Of a DNA stretch of 64,000 nt, positions 12,540 to 22,995 are shown piece after piece. Every line of letters begins with the position of its first letter. Position 1 is the stretch's first letter. Source of the DNA: Alisma plantago-aquatica (lineage: Eukaryota > Streptophyta > Magnoliopsida > Alismatales > Alismataceae); assembly GCA_963693085.1 (NCBI GenBank), contig OY856409.1, forward strand, positions 1,336,556,915 to 1,336,620,914, written 5' to 3'. Position numbers and translations under genes: made by a program. A model generated the notes under the pieces. The model saw only the letters and a program-made list of their open reading frames with translations. It was not told the DNA's origin and did not search any database.

Positions 12540-12910
12540 CCGCTACACCGTATCGATTGTAACATTTGACACGGTCAGACCAAGGTCAAGGTGTAGCGAC
12601 TGCTACACTCGTCACGACCGCTATAGGGTTTCAAGACTTTTGTGAATGATACACTGATTGTAACCATGCCACTTATTTCGACCATAACACGAATCGGCTG
12701 CTACCGAATCTAATCTGTCATGACCGAGACACCCGACACGGCTGCACCAAGCTCGGCACAGTTGGGCTGAGGACAAGGGCCAACATCTGTCTCGATTGCG
12801 ACAAGCATCTCGAGCAACATCTGCCTCAACCGTGATAACTGTCTTGACTGCTACTCCCAGCACGACCATGTCAAACCCGACACGATTGGGCCGAGACCAG
12901 GGTAGCAACC
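12540..12910. repeat. Array of inverted GACCGCTAC/GTAGC and CACGACC words
   Basis: Repeated words include CATGACCGCTACACC, GTGTAGCGACTGCTACAC, GTCACGACCGCTATAG, GACACGGCTGC, GACACGATTGGGCCGAG and CACGACCATG, on both strands and imperfectly spaced. The array ends about 45 bp before the TATA box at 12,954. The 95-codon minus-strand reading frame over it (12,621-12,908) is a by-product of the repeat. Confidence 0.75.
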
Positions 12911-12953
12911 AAGATAGATGTCACGACCATTAATTACACACACCCCACCTTCA

Positions 12954-12963
12954 CTTATAAATA
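12954..12963 (+). promoter_or_regulatory. TATA box of the Athila-like LTR
   Basis: CTTATAAATA directly downstream of the word array, followed by a C-rich start-site-like stretch (CCCACCCCTCACC). Confidence 0.6.
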
Positions 12964-14340
12964 CCCACCCCTCACCACCTAGAGAGGGGTTTTGACCCAT
13001 TTTAGTTCCACGTTGTGATTTTAAGATTTTTTTAGTTCACAGAGCCCCATGGGAGATTTCCAAGGTCTAAAAGGGTTGAAGTGCTCATCCTACGTCTATC
13101 CCTTCAGTTTGCTTACATCTACCATCATTTTCCACCACTATTCACCCATTTCAACCATTCCCAACCATCTTCTACCTCCATACACCCACCTAGCTGCTGT
13201 TTGGGGCAAAATTGAAGAGAAAGGAGGCCAAGGAGTTCAGAAGACCAAGGAGGACGACCCAAAGGACAATATCTGGCCCATACGGAGGTTAAGGAGCGAT
13301 AGACACCTCTCCTTTACGATCTAAATCTCTTCTTCTTCTCCTTTCTTCTACTATTCTCTTTAGTTTCTATACAAATGATGTTCTCCCATCTTTGTTCAGT
13401 TCCAACTATGCTTGTCCATGGCTAGTTGAGATCCTTCTTGGCTATGTAGCTCTATTTTGGGCATGTTTATGTACGTTTACCTTAAGCAAGTAGTTTTATT
13501 TTAGATTTAGTATGTTTTCTATTCCATCTTCTCTTTTGGGTTATTATTGCTAGTTTGGTTGATCTCTTTCTTTCTTGAACTTCTATTTCTACCTATATCA
13601 AGAGATTCGTTGTATAAATAGATAAGAGAAGGTAGTTTGGATCGAAATCTGAAAAGAGGATGGCTAAAGGTGATCTGTGCAGAATCGTAGACCTAGGCAC
13701 AGATGGGTCCAGCCCGAAAAGGTCATGCCCACTACCAGAATCTTCCCAGATCACATCTATTCCTAGCATCTCAGAATATTCTAGACCTGAGAGGGTATCT
13801 AGAATATTCTAAGGTGTTGATTTGTCATCCTCGAAATAGTTTTCATATCATTGATGAGTTTTAGTCACACAATGTGAAAATGAGTGGGATGACCCCACAT
13901 GAATAAATACCATAATACATACTATGTTTGGATGTAGGTTGCTTGTTGGGGTGTTTGAGGATTGCCTACGCCTGAGAATAGGTGCATAGACTTCCTAACT
14001 TGTGGTTACATAGCCACAAACTCCTTCTCTTTGATTAGTAGAATCTGATGGACTCTTTTTTGTTTTCTTTCTTTGTTTTGTTTTACCTTGTGACAATCTG
14101 CTAGACTAGTTCTAGCTCCATACCTTTATCGACTATCGGATTGGATTATATGACTTAAGAGTGGGATCTTAAGCATCCTAAATGTACCCACGTCCTTGTG
14201 TTTGATCCCGTATATATACTTCGATCCCGTAATTAAGTTGCAGGGGTCCTTGAAGGTTTCAGATTATAAATTTAAAAGTATGATTCTTTCTATATCTGCA
14301 TATTTTCAAACGAGCAATTAAGGACTATCAACGGCTCGTT

Positions 14341-14780
14341 TTCTTCAGCGTAATAAGAATTACACTATCCTAATACTATTACATATTACATGATAATAGA
14401 GAAACCTCAAGTTACATTTAAGGGGAGCATAGGTAGGAGAGAATAATACTTTTATAATTGGAAGAGAAGGTAGATGCTCGGTATGCAAACTGAGATAAAA
14501 TAGGAATAAACATCCACACAACCAACATGCACATATATCTGGGTTATTGACCATAACTATGATTTACATCTACCATCAAAACCAACTTTTAGGGAGATGC
14601 GTGTAAATTGCATATATATATGTATATATTGTATCATATATATTAGTTGGGATCGTATGTGGTGTTTCAATCAGATATGCATATTAATAATTTTAAATAT
14701 TCACGTTGTTATGTAATAAATAAATGATACAAACTAAAAATCTGATCATATCAGTTATCACAAAACATAGTAAATTGATG
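14341..14780. other. R interior next to the PBS; no gene seen
   Basis: AT-rich sequence with a TATATATGTATATAT run near 14,617. No protein similarity recognised on either strand. Confidence 0.5.
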
Positions 14781-14793
14781 TGGTCTGATACCA
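14781..14793 (-). other. Primer-binding site of element R
   Basis: The plus strand reads TGGTCTGATACCA, so the minus strand reads TGGTATCAGACCA. This matches the first ten bases of the plant tRNA-iMet complement TGGTATCAGAGC. It lies a few bases from the inner end of the R 5' LTR. Confidence 0.7.
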
Positions 14794-14799
14794 TTTTAG

Positions 14800-15498
14800 A
14801 GAAATATGGCAGTAGAAAAAAAATTAACTAACATATTTTCCTTTATAACAGTAGATCGCATCAACAAATACATAATGTGAAATATGGTTTCTAAGATATA
14901 CCTAGTTCTGGAGCTAGTCTAGTGACAATCTCCTCGTTGTAGTATGTACCTTTCTTCAAGTCACACTCGAACAAAATCTACAGCAACTCCTGGTTGATCA
15001 CCATGAATAGTAGCTTGAGATTAACCTCCTAGTGAGAAAAGCCCCTCGCCTCTAGAGTAGTCCACGGACCATCAGGAACTCTTGTTGTTCTAGAAGAACA
15101 AATAAGAAAGAGTTGTCCATTCTCGTTAGTGTACTAGCACAAACTTTCTCTCCCACAGTTGTTATCCCTTGCTACCCCTTCCTTTATCGGGTAGGAATTT
15201 CTCGGTTTCTCTTGGTTACCACAACCAGAGAAGAAAATAATTGTCAAAGGCAATTGATATTATCTCTAAGAAGCCCCAATACCCCTATATTTATAAGAGG
15301 GTTAGGGTTCCCAATCTGAGCGGGAGAGGAAGGGACAAGAATTTCACAAATTTTCACATCCTATGAGCGGCAAAATGGTCAGTTTATATGTGAACCAATT
15401 AGTTGGCACCTGAGCTGAATGGTTCAACGCTTGAACTTGTCGTTTCATCTTGTTTCCCAATCACAATTGTATTGATAATTATAATTCAATTATTGTAC
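14800..15498 (-). repeat. 5' LTR of element R, inner half
   Basis: Collinear with 6,310-7,290 without the inversion: the GTGACAATCTCCTCGTTGTA, CTCTAGAGTAGTCCACGGAC and GTTACCACAACCAGAGAAGA blocks, an inverted TATA (TATATTTATA, about 15,286-15,295), then GAACCAATTAGTTGG-type words. Interrupted at 15,498 by the S element; the other half resumes at 26,639. Confidence 0.85.
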
Positions 15499-16315
15499 TG
15501 TTGGATCAATGGGCTCTAGAAGGGGGGGTTGAATAGAGCTTCACAAACTTCACAAAAGTGATTAGACCACCAAATTATATTAAGTGCAGAACTTAAATCA
15601 AAACAGCAATTTGATGTCCTAAACTAGCATACAAAGCAAGGATAAGAGACAAGGAATAACATGCACTTGGACAGGTGGTTTAGAGTGGTTCCATGTCCTA
15701 AACTTAGGAGCAATGTCAGTCCACTACCTAGAGTTGGTTAGGCTCTAGGATTTGTAACTTGGTTCTCTTATATATATCACACAATAAGATTACAAGCTAC
15801 AACTACCAACCATCCAAGGACTTATATATCAAGCCAAGATCTTCTACCTCACCAAGGACTTACCCACCAAGCAAGTAGTCTTCCGCCTTCTTCAAAGGAC
15901 TTACCCACTCTTGCTCTAGTCTTCGGCCTTGCAGGATTTACCTATCTTGCTTGAGCTTTGCCTTGCACCTCTCCTTCACTTGGAGAGCTTTAGCACCTTC
16001 CTCCTTCACTCGGAGGCCTGGAGCAGCTAGCCTTCTTCTCTTTCACTCGGGGAAGAACAGCAACCTTCTTCTCTTTCACTCGGAGAAGAAACTTCAATCA
16101 ATCTTCATAGAGAATGGAGATGGGAGAAGTGGAAAGGAGAGCTTTACAAGATTACAAATGATAGCTCTCATACATGGGATCCTAACTCACTCATACTCAC
16201 GAATTTGCTTTGAAGGTAGAGAGAGAAAGGGGCTCAAAGGATTAGAAACCACTCAACTAAGGCTAGGACCAAGCATATGTGAATGAGCAACCTTGGAATG
16301 AAGTCTAAGAGGTCC

Positions 16316-16323
16316 TATTTATA
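16316..16323 (-). promoter_or_regulatory. TATA box of S 3' LTR
   Basis: Plus strand TATTTATA, minus strand TATAAATA. It sits about 140 bp downstream, in the element's sense, of the palindromic word array, which therefore occupies U3. Confidence 0.75.
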
Positions 16324-16461
16324 GTTGAGGGTGTCCCTTTGAGGTTGGGAGAGTTAAGGGTCACAAACTAGCCGTTTTACAACTTGCAACGGATCTATTT
16401 TGAGTCCCACCTACTCCTCCAACGGTTGGAATTGCTTTTTCTGCATTCCAGTACAGTCTGA

Positions 16462-16712
16462 TCGGCCGAGTTTCAATAAAGGCAACTCGGCCGAACCACT
16501 AAACGACAAGTCTGAAAGATAGACTGTCGGCCGAGTTCCCTTGGAGAAACTCGACCGATCGGTCGACTTTCAACTTGGACCGATCAGTGGATTGGCCGAG
16601 TTTCCCACCATAGGAACTCGACCGACCAGGGATCGGCTGAGTTGGTAACTCGGCCGATTGCCCAGAAAATTCCAGAATATATGGATCGGCCGAGTTTGGA
16701 ATTCGGCCGACC
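16462..16712. repeat. Six-unit array of TCGGCCGAGTT..AACTCGGCCGA hairpin words (3' LTR)
   Basis: Units at about 16,462-16,494, 16,527-16,560, 16,561-16,583, 16,592-16,625, 16,632-16,657 and 16,685-16,712. Each has a left arm like TCGGCCGAGTT, a variable 4-13 nt loop and a complementary right arm like AACTCGGCCGA. Loops differ between units, so this is not a simple tandem repeat. Confidence 0.9.
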
Positions 16713-17040
16713 AAATCCCTGTTATGGGTATTTTGGAATTTTCGTAAAACTGTACAAATGATGGATTTTTGAGTCCCAATCAATTTATCCATCTTAGTTA
16801 CAATACAAAACATGAGTATAAGTGATTACATTAATTGTTCTAAGCCTCTAAGGGCTATATTACAAAACGGTCAAAAGTCACATGTTTTGCATGTGCTGGA
16901 TGAGTAGCTTTGGAGTTGAATGTGATTCTTTTCTTGTACCTAATGTCTGAAACAATCTCAAATAGATTTGTTAGATACATATGAATGGAATGGTTAAGTC
17001 ATTATCAAAATATGGGCAATGTGCGACACCTAGGTCAACA

Positions 17041-17055
17041 TTCTCCCCCTTTTTG
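17041..17055 (-). other. Polypurine tract of element S
   Basis: Minus strand reads AAAAAGGGGGAGAA immediately before the 3' LTR (TGTTGACC). This is the expected plus-strand priming site. Confidence 0.9.
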
Positions 17056-17658
17056 ACAATGACAAACCATTCCTCAACATATTGAAAAGAATGTGAAAGT
17101 TATACCTTTTCTTAGGGAATTGCAAGGGGATGCAAATATGATCAATTTGTAGTGCTCCCCCTCAATTTATGCTTACTCATTCCTACATGGTTAGTTAAAA
17201 AACAAGCAACCACAGCACATATGTATATTATATGATTCTAAGCAAGTCTAGATGCATTTCAGTTAATAGACAAGAAAAGAACCATACAAGCAATAAAAAC
17301 AATATGATTGAGATTTTTCTCCCCCTTTGTCATCTCAAAAAGGCAGGGGGGTAGAAGAGCATAAAAGCAAGGTCTTCTCCAACAAAAACAGTCAATCAAA
17401 TCACTCCACAGAAAGACAGAGGAACACCAAGATAAACCATGAAAGCAATGCATGTCACTAATCAAAATATGGAAAACACTACAAGATAAACCATACGAAG
17501 CGTTTCCATAAACCATAAAACAAAACTACACGGATATCATAGAGTAGAAATAGTACAACTCAGATGATGTGCCTAATGTATATAGTACAATCATAGTCCA
17601 AAGAGATATAACATGGTCATCTGAGACTAAAACTAGACACATCAGCCCCTAAGCTAAA
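17056..17658 (-). other. 3' untranslated segment of S
   Basis: Lies between the third ORF and the PPT. No further coding sequence is supported; the reading frame at 17,259-17,516 shows no domain or compositional signal. Confidence 0.6.
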
Positions 17659-19314
17659 CTACTCTATGTCTACATCATCAACAGCAGCATCCATGTCCTC
17701 GTCTGGCCGATAGTCCTCATCGCCATCATCAGAAGGAGGAGCAGCAGCCGGTGTAGCCTCGGCATCATGATCAGCATCGTCGTCATCATCCTCGTCTTCA
17801 GCATCCGTCGCAGTAGCCTCATCAGCATCAGTCTCAGCATCCTCCTGGTCAGGCATATCCTCGTCTGGAGGACCAGAAGCACGCCCGGGCCACCTCGCAC
17901 TCTGCTCGGACCAAGACATGCCTAGAGCATGTAAATCATAGGCAACCTCAATGGGGGGAGCAGAAGAAGTGTACTGGGCCAGAAGCTCAGACAGACGACC
18001 ACCTGGGAGCGCCAGAACCGGGGAAGGGCATCCACCTGCAGAGGGTTCAGCGGAAGCAGAAAAGGGTGGAGCAGGGTAAAACTGGCTATACGCGTAAGAG
18101 GCGTAGTCACCACCGGGGTAGGGCTCGTAGGTGGGGTAAGGCTGAGGGCAGGATAAAGACATGGAGGACATGATGTGGCACAGATCCTGATGATGGTGTT
18201 GCTGGACCTGCATGTTGTAAGCCTGCTGGTGCATGAGATACCCCATGAGGGCCTCATTTGAAACGTGGAAATCAGCAAAGGCAGGCTGCGGAGGAGGCTG
18301 GAAGGAAGGCTCAGGTGGAGGAGGGGCAGCTGTAGAGGGTGGAGGTGCAGTTGAGGAAGGTGGAGGTGGAGCTGAGGAAGATGATGCACCAAGGGTAGGC
18401 ACACTCTTTTGGAGAGTGGTCTCACTGATATAAACTCCTTTGCGATCAGGGCGGTAGAGAAAATCGGCAAAGAGAGATTTTCCAGTGGCATGCTGGAAAA
18501 GACCACAAATAAGGGCAGGATATGGAAGATGTGTGCCCTTTGTGTTCTTTCCCGAGTCAAAACAGGTCATATGATGAAGGATGTAACGGGCCCATTTGAC
18601 TCCTTGATTGTTCAGTAGAAGATACATCATTATCGCCGTATTCTCGGCAATGTCCGTTTGATTCTTCTTTGGGTGGACATTGCAGTTGAGGATAAACGCC
18701 AAGACGCGGCGAGGGGCAGAAAGGGCGGAGGAAGGCAAAGTACCCCTTTTTCTATAAGGAAAGTTGGGTTGCTTGAGAAATTTGTGGATGTCGGTCAAGT
18801 CAACCTCAATGGTCTTATAAACATCATCGGGGTACAAAAGATCAAGATAGAGAGGGTAGTCGGTGATCCAAGATGTCGTGCCAACATTTCCATTGAGATA
18901 GAGATTGAACGAACGCTCAGTAATATGGAAAGGTTGTCCGGCGATCATGGACGTCAACACAATAGAGGTGTCCGCGGATGGGACCAAAGAGTCATAGTTC
19001 CATCGCAAATTTGCGTAGAACTCACGGACGGCTTTGGAACTATATTTCAAATTATAAAAGCGGGCATCCTCTATGCAAAACGCCTCAAGGTGATGGGTGC
19101 GAAAGATTTGACAAGCTTCAAGGAGGTCGGCGTGAAAACTGTTGGGTTGATGAAGAGCTCGAAAAGGGAAGGGAGAGCGAGGAAGGAGCTCTTTGAAATG
19201 AGAAACAGCAGCATTGTCAATAAACGAGAGATTATTGAACACCATATACCTTGGAGCAAGGGGAGTCGCCATGGCAGGAGCAGGAACGGCTCGTTTCCGG
19301 CGTTGGGACCTCAT
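17659..19314 (-). CDS. Third ORF of S in the env position: 'putative plant transposon protein'-like with acidic tail
   Basis: An intact 551-codon ATG ORF downstream of RNase H, where SIRE elements usually have an env-like gene. Residues about 60-290 resemble the plant TE-associated domain named 'putative plant transposon protein'; the diagnostic-looking string is VREFYANL at 96-103, followed by a GQPFHITERSFNLYL-like block at 126-140. Residues 311-345 are proline- and serine-rich, 362-425 are rich in H, Q, Y and P, and 483-551 form a long Asp/Glu tail. There is no signal peptide, membrane span or coiled coil of the kind expected in an envelope protein. The gene is clearly more GC-rich than gag and pol, especially its 3' third. 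It carries no stop although pol does. Its role is unknown; nuclear or nucleic-acid association of the acidic tail is only a guess. Confidence 0.75.
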   Translation of the reverse strand: MRSQRRKRAVPAPAMATPLAPRYMVFNNLSFIDNAAVSHFKELLPRSPFPFRALHQPNSFHADLLEACQIFRTHHLEAFCIEDARFYNLKYSSKAVREFYANLRWNYDSLVPSADTSIVLTSMIAGQPFHITERSFNLYLNGNVGTTSWITDYPLYLDLLYPDDVYKTIEVDLTDIHKFLKQPNFPYRKRGTLPSSALSAPRRVLAFILNCNVHPKKNQTDIAENTAIMMYLLLNNQGVKWARYILHHMTCFDSGKNTKGTHLPYPALICGLFQHATGKSLFADFLYRPDRKGVYISETTLQKSVPTLGASSSSAPPPPSSTAPPPSTAAPPPPEPSFQPPPQPAFADFHVSNEALMGYLMHQQAYNMQVQQHHHQDLCHIMSSMSLSCPQPYPTYEPYPGGDYASYAYSQFYPAPPFSASAEPSAGGCPSPVLALPGGRLSELLAQYTSSAPPIEVAYDLHALGMSWSEQSARWPGRASGPPDEDMPDQEDAETDADEATATDAEDEDDDDDADHDAEATPAAAPPSDDGDEDYRPDEDMDAAVDDVDIE

Positions 19315-19902
19315 GGAGAGGAGAAAGAAGAAATAGAGCCGAGCCGCGCGGAGAGAGAGAGCAGACGACGCCCCTAGAACAGCAAGAACGAAAGCACAAG
19401 GTCGATCGGAGGTGTAAACGGCTGGAAAGAGGGAAGAGAGGACCAGGGTTAGGAAGGGTCGGGGTTTACGGCTAGGGTTCGGTCGACTTTGCTCTAGTTG
19501 AGAGGGAGAAAGTCGGCCGATTCCTATATATATAAAACCAGTCTGCCGCCGATCGATCGAGTTTGGGAAATGGAAACTCGGCTGATCGAGCGCACAGGTG
19601 CCCTGTATCCCGACTGTTCGGCCGAGTTGGAAACTCGGCCGACCAAAACCCTGATGTGGAAAAATCGAAATTCTAGACCTAGCCTCAAATGACCGAATGC
19701 AATTTTTCTTTTTGGTCTAGATTGTATATTAAGCATATTTAGGCACATTCCCATCATCATAGAGTACTATTTGTCGATTAAAACCCGATTTGCGAGAAAA
19801 TCCCGAAAAAGAGATAGAAACTAGAGAAAAAATAGCAAAAACAAGCATTTTGAGCAATTAAAGCATTTATAAGCAAGAGCAACACATATAAGATGTAACC
19901 AA
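19315..19902 (-). other. Spacer between pol and the third ORF, with hairpin words
   Basis: A 588-bp gap without a supported gene. At 19,483-19,645 it contains the same word family as the S LTRs, for example TCGAGTTTGGG...AAACTCGGC and TTCGGCCGAGTTGG...AACTCGGCCGA. It may hold the leader or promoter of a subgenomic message for the third ORF, but no TATA box was assigned. Confidence 0.6.
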
Positions 19903-22900
19903 CTAATTAGAGAGCAATTCAATATCATCAAGAGAAATTATGAGCAATTTTGATCTAATAAAATTAAATTGTTCTCTAGCAAGCGGTTTAGTGAAAATGT
20001 CGGCCAACTGATTTTCCGTATCCACATGTGTGATATAAATATCCTTTTTGACAATGTGGTCACGGAGAAAATGATGGCGAACTTCTATGTGTTTAGCTCT
20101 ACTATGCAATATTGGATTATAAGAAAGATTGATTGCACTAGTATTATCACAGTAAATAGGAGAAGCATCAAAATGAATGTTAAAGTCTTGGAGCATTTGC
20201 TTCATCCATAGGACCTGGGCACAACAACTTCCGGCTGCAATGTACTCAGCTTCGGTAGTTGATAATGCCACTGTGCTCTGTTTCTTGGAGAACCAAGACA
20301 CCAAGCATGGTCCCAAGAGGAAGCAAGTGCCACTTGTGCACTTTCTATCAATCAAGCAACCTGCGTAGTTAGCATCACTATATGCCACAAGAGTAAAGTC
20401 CCTTGACTTAGGGTACCATAGTCCAAAATTTGGAGTTTTGGCTAAGTACCTCAAAATCCTCTTAACAGCAATAAGATGTGATTTCCTAGGGCTTGATTGA
20501 AAGCGAGCACACAAGCCAACACTAAACATTATATCAGGTCTAGAGGCAGTTAAATAAAGTAAACTTCCGATCATACCTCTATAGAGCTTCTCATCTACCT
20601 TCTCACCTTCTTCATCCTTGTCAAGTTTGGCAGTGTTTGACATGGGTGTATCCATCGGCTTCATGTTCTCCATCCCAAAGCGTTTGAGTAGTTCAGTTGT
20701 GTATTTGCCTTGGTTGATGAAGTTTCCTTCCTTTGTTTGTTTGATTTGAAAGCCGAGGAAGAAGGTCAGCTCACCCATCATGCTCATCTCAAATTCACTC
20801 TGCATAAGAGAGCTAAACTCTTTGCAAAGATTAAGGTCAGTTCCGCCAAATATAATATCATCAACATATATTTGAATTATGAGAAAATGGGTAGAAGTGT
20901 GTTTTAGAAATAGAGTACAATCAAATTTGCCCATGATATACCCGTTATCTAACAAAACGTTCTTTAGTTTCTCATACCAAGCTTGAGGTGCTTGTTTGAG
21001 TCCGTAGAGAGCTTTTTGCAAGAAATATACATGATTGGGTAACTTATCATTTTCAAAGCCTAGAGGTTGAGCAACATATACTTCCTCCTCGATTGTACCA
21101 TTTAAAAACGCACTTTTAACATCCATTTGATAAAGCAAGAAATTTTTATAACTAGCAAAGGCAAGTAGCATACGAATAGATTCTAATCTAGCAACAGGAG
21201 CATAGGTTTCATCAAAATCAATACCTTCTTGTTGATTGTAACCTTGTGCTACTAACCTTGCTTTGTTCCTTACCACTTTTTCTTGCTCATCAAGCTTGTT
21301 GCGGTAGACCCATTTGGTGCCAATGATCTTTCTATCATTTGGTCTTGGCACTAAGGTCCACACACGGTTCTTCTCGAACTGCTCAAGCTCTTCTTGCATG
21401 GCAAGGATCCACTCATCATCACCAAGGGCCTCTTTGACGTTCTTTGGCTCCAGTTGAGAGATGAAGGCACTATCTTCTTGTTCTTTGTTGTGAGCAGCTC
21501 GTGTCCTCACTCTTTCAAACGGGTTGCCAATGATCAACTCCTTGGGGTGATTCTTTGCAAAGCGGGGAGTGGGATCCTTCCTTTCTTCTTCTTTTTCTTC
21601 TTCTTCAACCTGCTTACCTTTGTCTTTGATGTTGAGCTCTTTTAAGATAGGAATGATTTCATCTGCAACATCATCATCACCAATATGCTTGCCAATGACA
21701 GGGTTAGTTTCAATAAATTTAACATTTATAGATTCTTCTATTTTAGATAGTTCAATGTTAAACACTCTAAAAGCCCTGCTAGTAGTGCTATAGCCTTGGA
21801 AGAAAGCCTTGTAAGATTTCGGATCAAACTTGTCGAGAGAATCCTTGGTGTTTAAAACAAAACAAGGACATCCAAAAACATGAAAGAAATCAATAGATGG
21901 CTTCCTACCACGCCATAGTTCATAGGGGGTTTTCTTAAAAATCCGATGTGTGAAAACTCGGTTTTTCACAAAACATGAGGTGCTAACGGCTTCAGCCCAA
22001 AACTTCTTAGGATTGTCATACTCAAGAAGCATGGTCCTAGCCATCTCTTGTAGCGATCTATTCTTCCTCTCAACAACTCCATTTTGTTGGGGTGTGCGAG
22101 GAGAAGAGAAATTGTGCGAATAACCCGATTTTTCACAAAAATGCTCAAAAAGATCATTTTCAAACTCTCCCCCATGATCACTACGGATGGAAACAACATG
22201 GCAAGAAGCTTCGTTTTCAACTCATTTACAAAAGCTCGAGAAAACATCAAGTGTATCGCTTTTAGAAACAAGAAAGAAAGTCCAAGTATATCTAGAAAAA
22301 TCATCGACAATCACAAGACAATACTTGGAGCCGCGAAGCGTTTGTGTTCTCATAGGTCTGAAAAGATCAATATGAAGAAGCTCTAGAACTCTCTTGGTAC
22401 TCATGACTCCTTTGGATTTGAAGGAGGATTTGGTTTGTTTCCCTTGTGTACAAGGTTGACATTCCTCATCCTTTTCAAAATCCAATTTAGGAAGTCCTCG
22501 AACCAAGTCTTTTTTGTTCAGTTTCTTCATTTGATGCAAGTTCACATGACCCAAACGACGATGCCAAAGTGAAAGATCGTTTTTATCCACAACTAAGCAT
22601 CTATTTAGTATGGGCTTTAGAGCATCTAGAACAATTACATATAGATTACCATTTCTAGTTCCCTTATATATAACAGTGTAAGACAGGGAATCTAGAAGCA
22701 AGCATTCTAAGGAAGTAAAAAGCACAAGATAACCATTATCACATAATTGGCTAACACTAATTAAGTTGTGATGTAGGCCATCAACTAGCAAAACATTCTT
22801 AATGCACAATTCATTTCCTACATCACCCTCACCTATAACCTTACCCTTTTTGTTGTCCCCAAAGGTTACCGATCCTCCTTTCTTCTTCACAAATTTGTTG

Positions 22901-22995
22901 AAATGGCTGATTTCTCCAGTCATGTGCTTAGAGCAGCCACTATCAACAATCCATTTCTTTGTGACCTGCAAGAAAAGAGGATGTCGGAACCCAAC
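19903..22995 (-). pseudogene. pol: S pol polyprotein: protease, integrase, RT, RNase H, with one nonsense codon
   Basis: A 1,031-codon frame directly following the gag TGA, in the same frame, with no ATG at its start. The protease has VDSGCSKHMTG (about 22,952-22,920). The pre-integrase zinc region has HRRLGH..CQPC, then integrase with HIDLF and VIVDDFSRYTW. A TGA at 22,222-22,224 (probably from CGA) precedes the stretch carrying the third catalytic residue (SDHGGEFE). After this the frame is open through ERKN, FGCPCFV, RT ([54 protein letters not shown]) and RNase H ([43 protein letters not shown]), ending in ADIFTKPL near the C terminus. Its products would synthesise and insert element cDNA. 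It is inactive as written unless the stop is suppressed. Confidence 0.93.

Larger units (their letters stand above)
12204..14340 (+). repeat. Probable Athila/Tat-like gypsy LTR (plus orientation), nested in R
   Basis: Begins TGTTGATAACACCC. A TATA box (CTTATAAATA, 12,954-12,963) follows a word-rich block. The 3' part carries phrases such as GATCTTAAGCATCC and TTCGATCCCGTAATTAAG that are typical of LTR ends in Athila/Tat elements. No target duplication and no clear CA terminus were found, so the right edge is approximate, and a solo or truncated LTR cannot be separated. Confidence 0.5.
15499..17040 (-). repeat. 3' LTR of element S
   Basis: Starts TGTTGGATCAATGG and ends GGTCAACA on the plus strand (TG..CA). 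It is the same length as the LTR at 25,092-26,633. The 111-codon reading frame at 15,951-16,286 exists in both LTRs but is antisense to the element and has no recognisable domain. Confidence 0.97.

Noticed and set aside
12621..12908. 95-codon minus-strand ORF
   Set aside because: Composed entirely of the GACCGCTAC/CACGACC word array.
13049..13324. 91-codon plus-strand ORF after the TATA box of the Athila-like LTR
   Set aside because: Lies in the LTR leader, no domain; likely chance or a short upstream frame.
15951..16286. 111-codon ORF present in both S LTRs (also 25,544-25,879)
   Set aside because: Antisense to the element, no domain; duplicated only because the LTR is.
16462..16712. Regularly spaced palindromes could suggest a CRISPR array
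   Set aside because: Units and spacers are irregular, the sequence lies in both LTRs of a plant retrotransposon, and no cas genes exist.
18658..19377. 239-codon plus-strand ORF
   Set aside because: Antisense shadow of the GC-rich third ORF of S; no domain.
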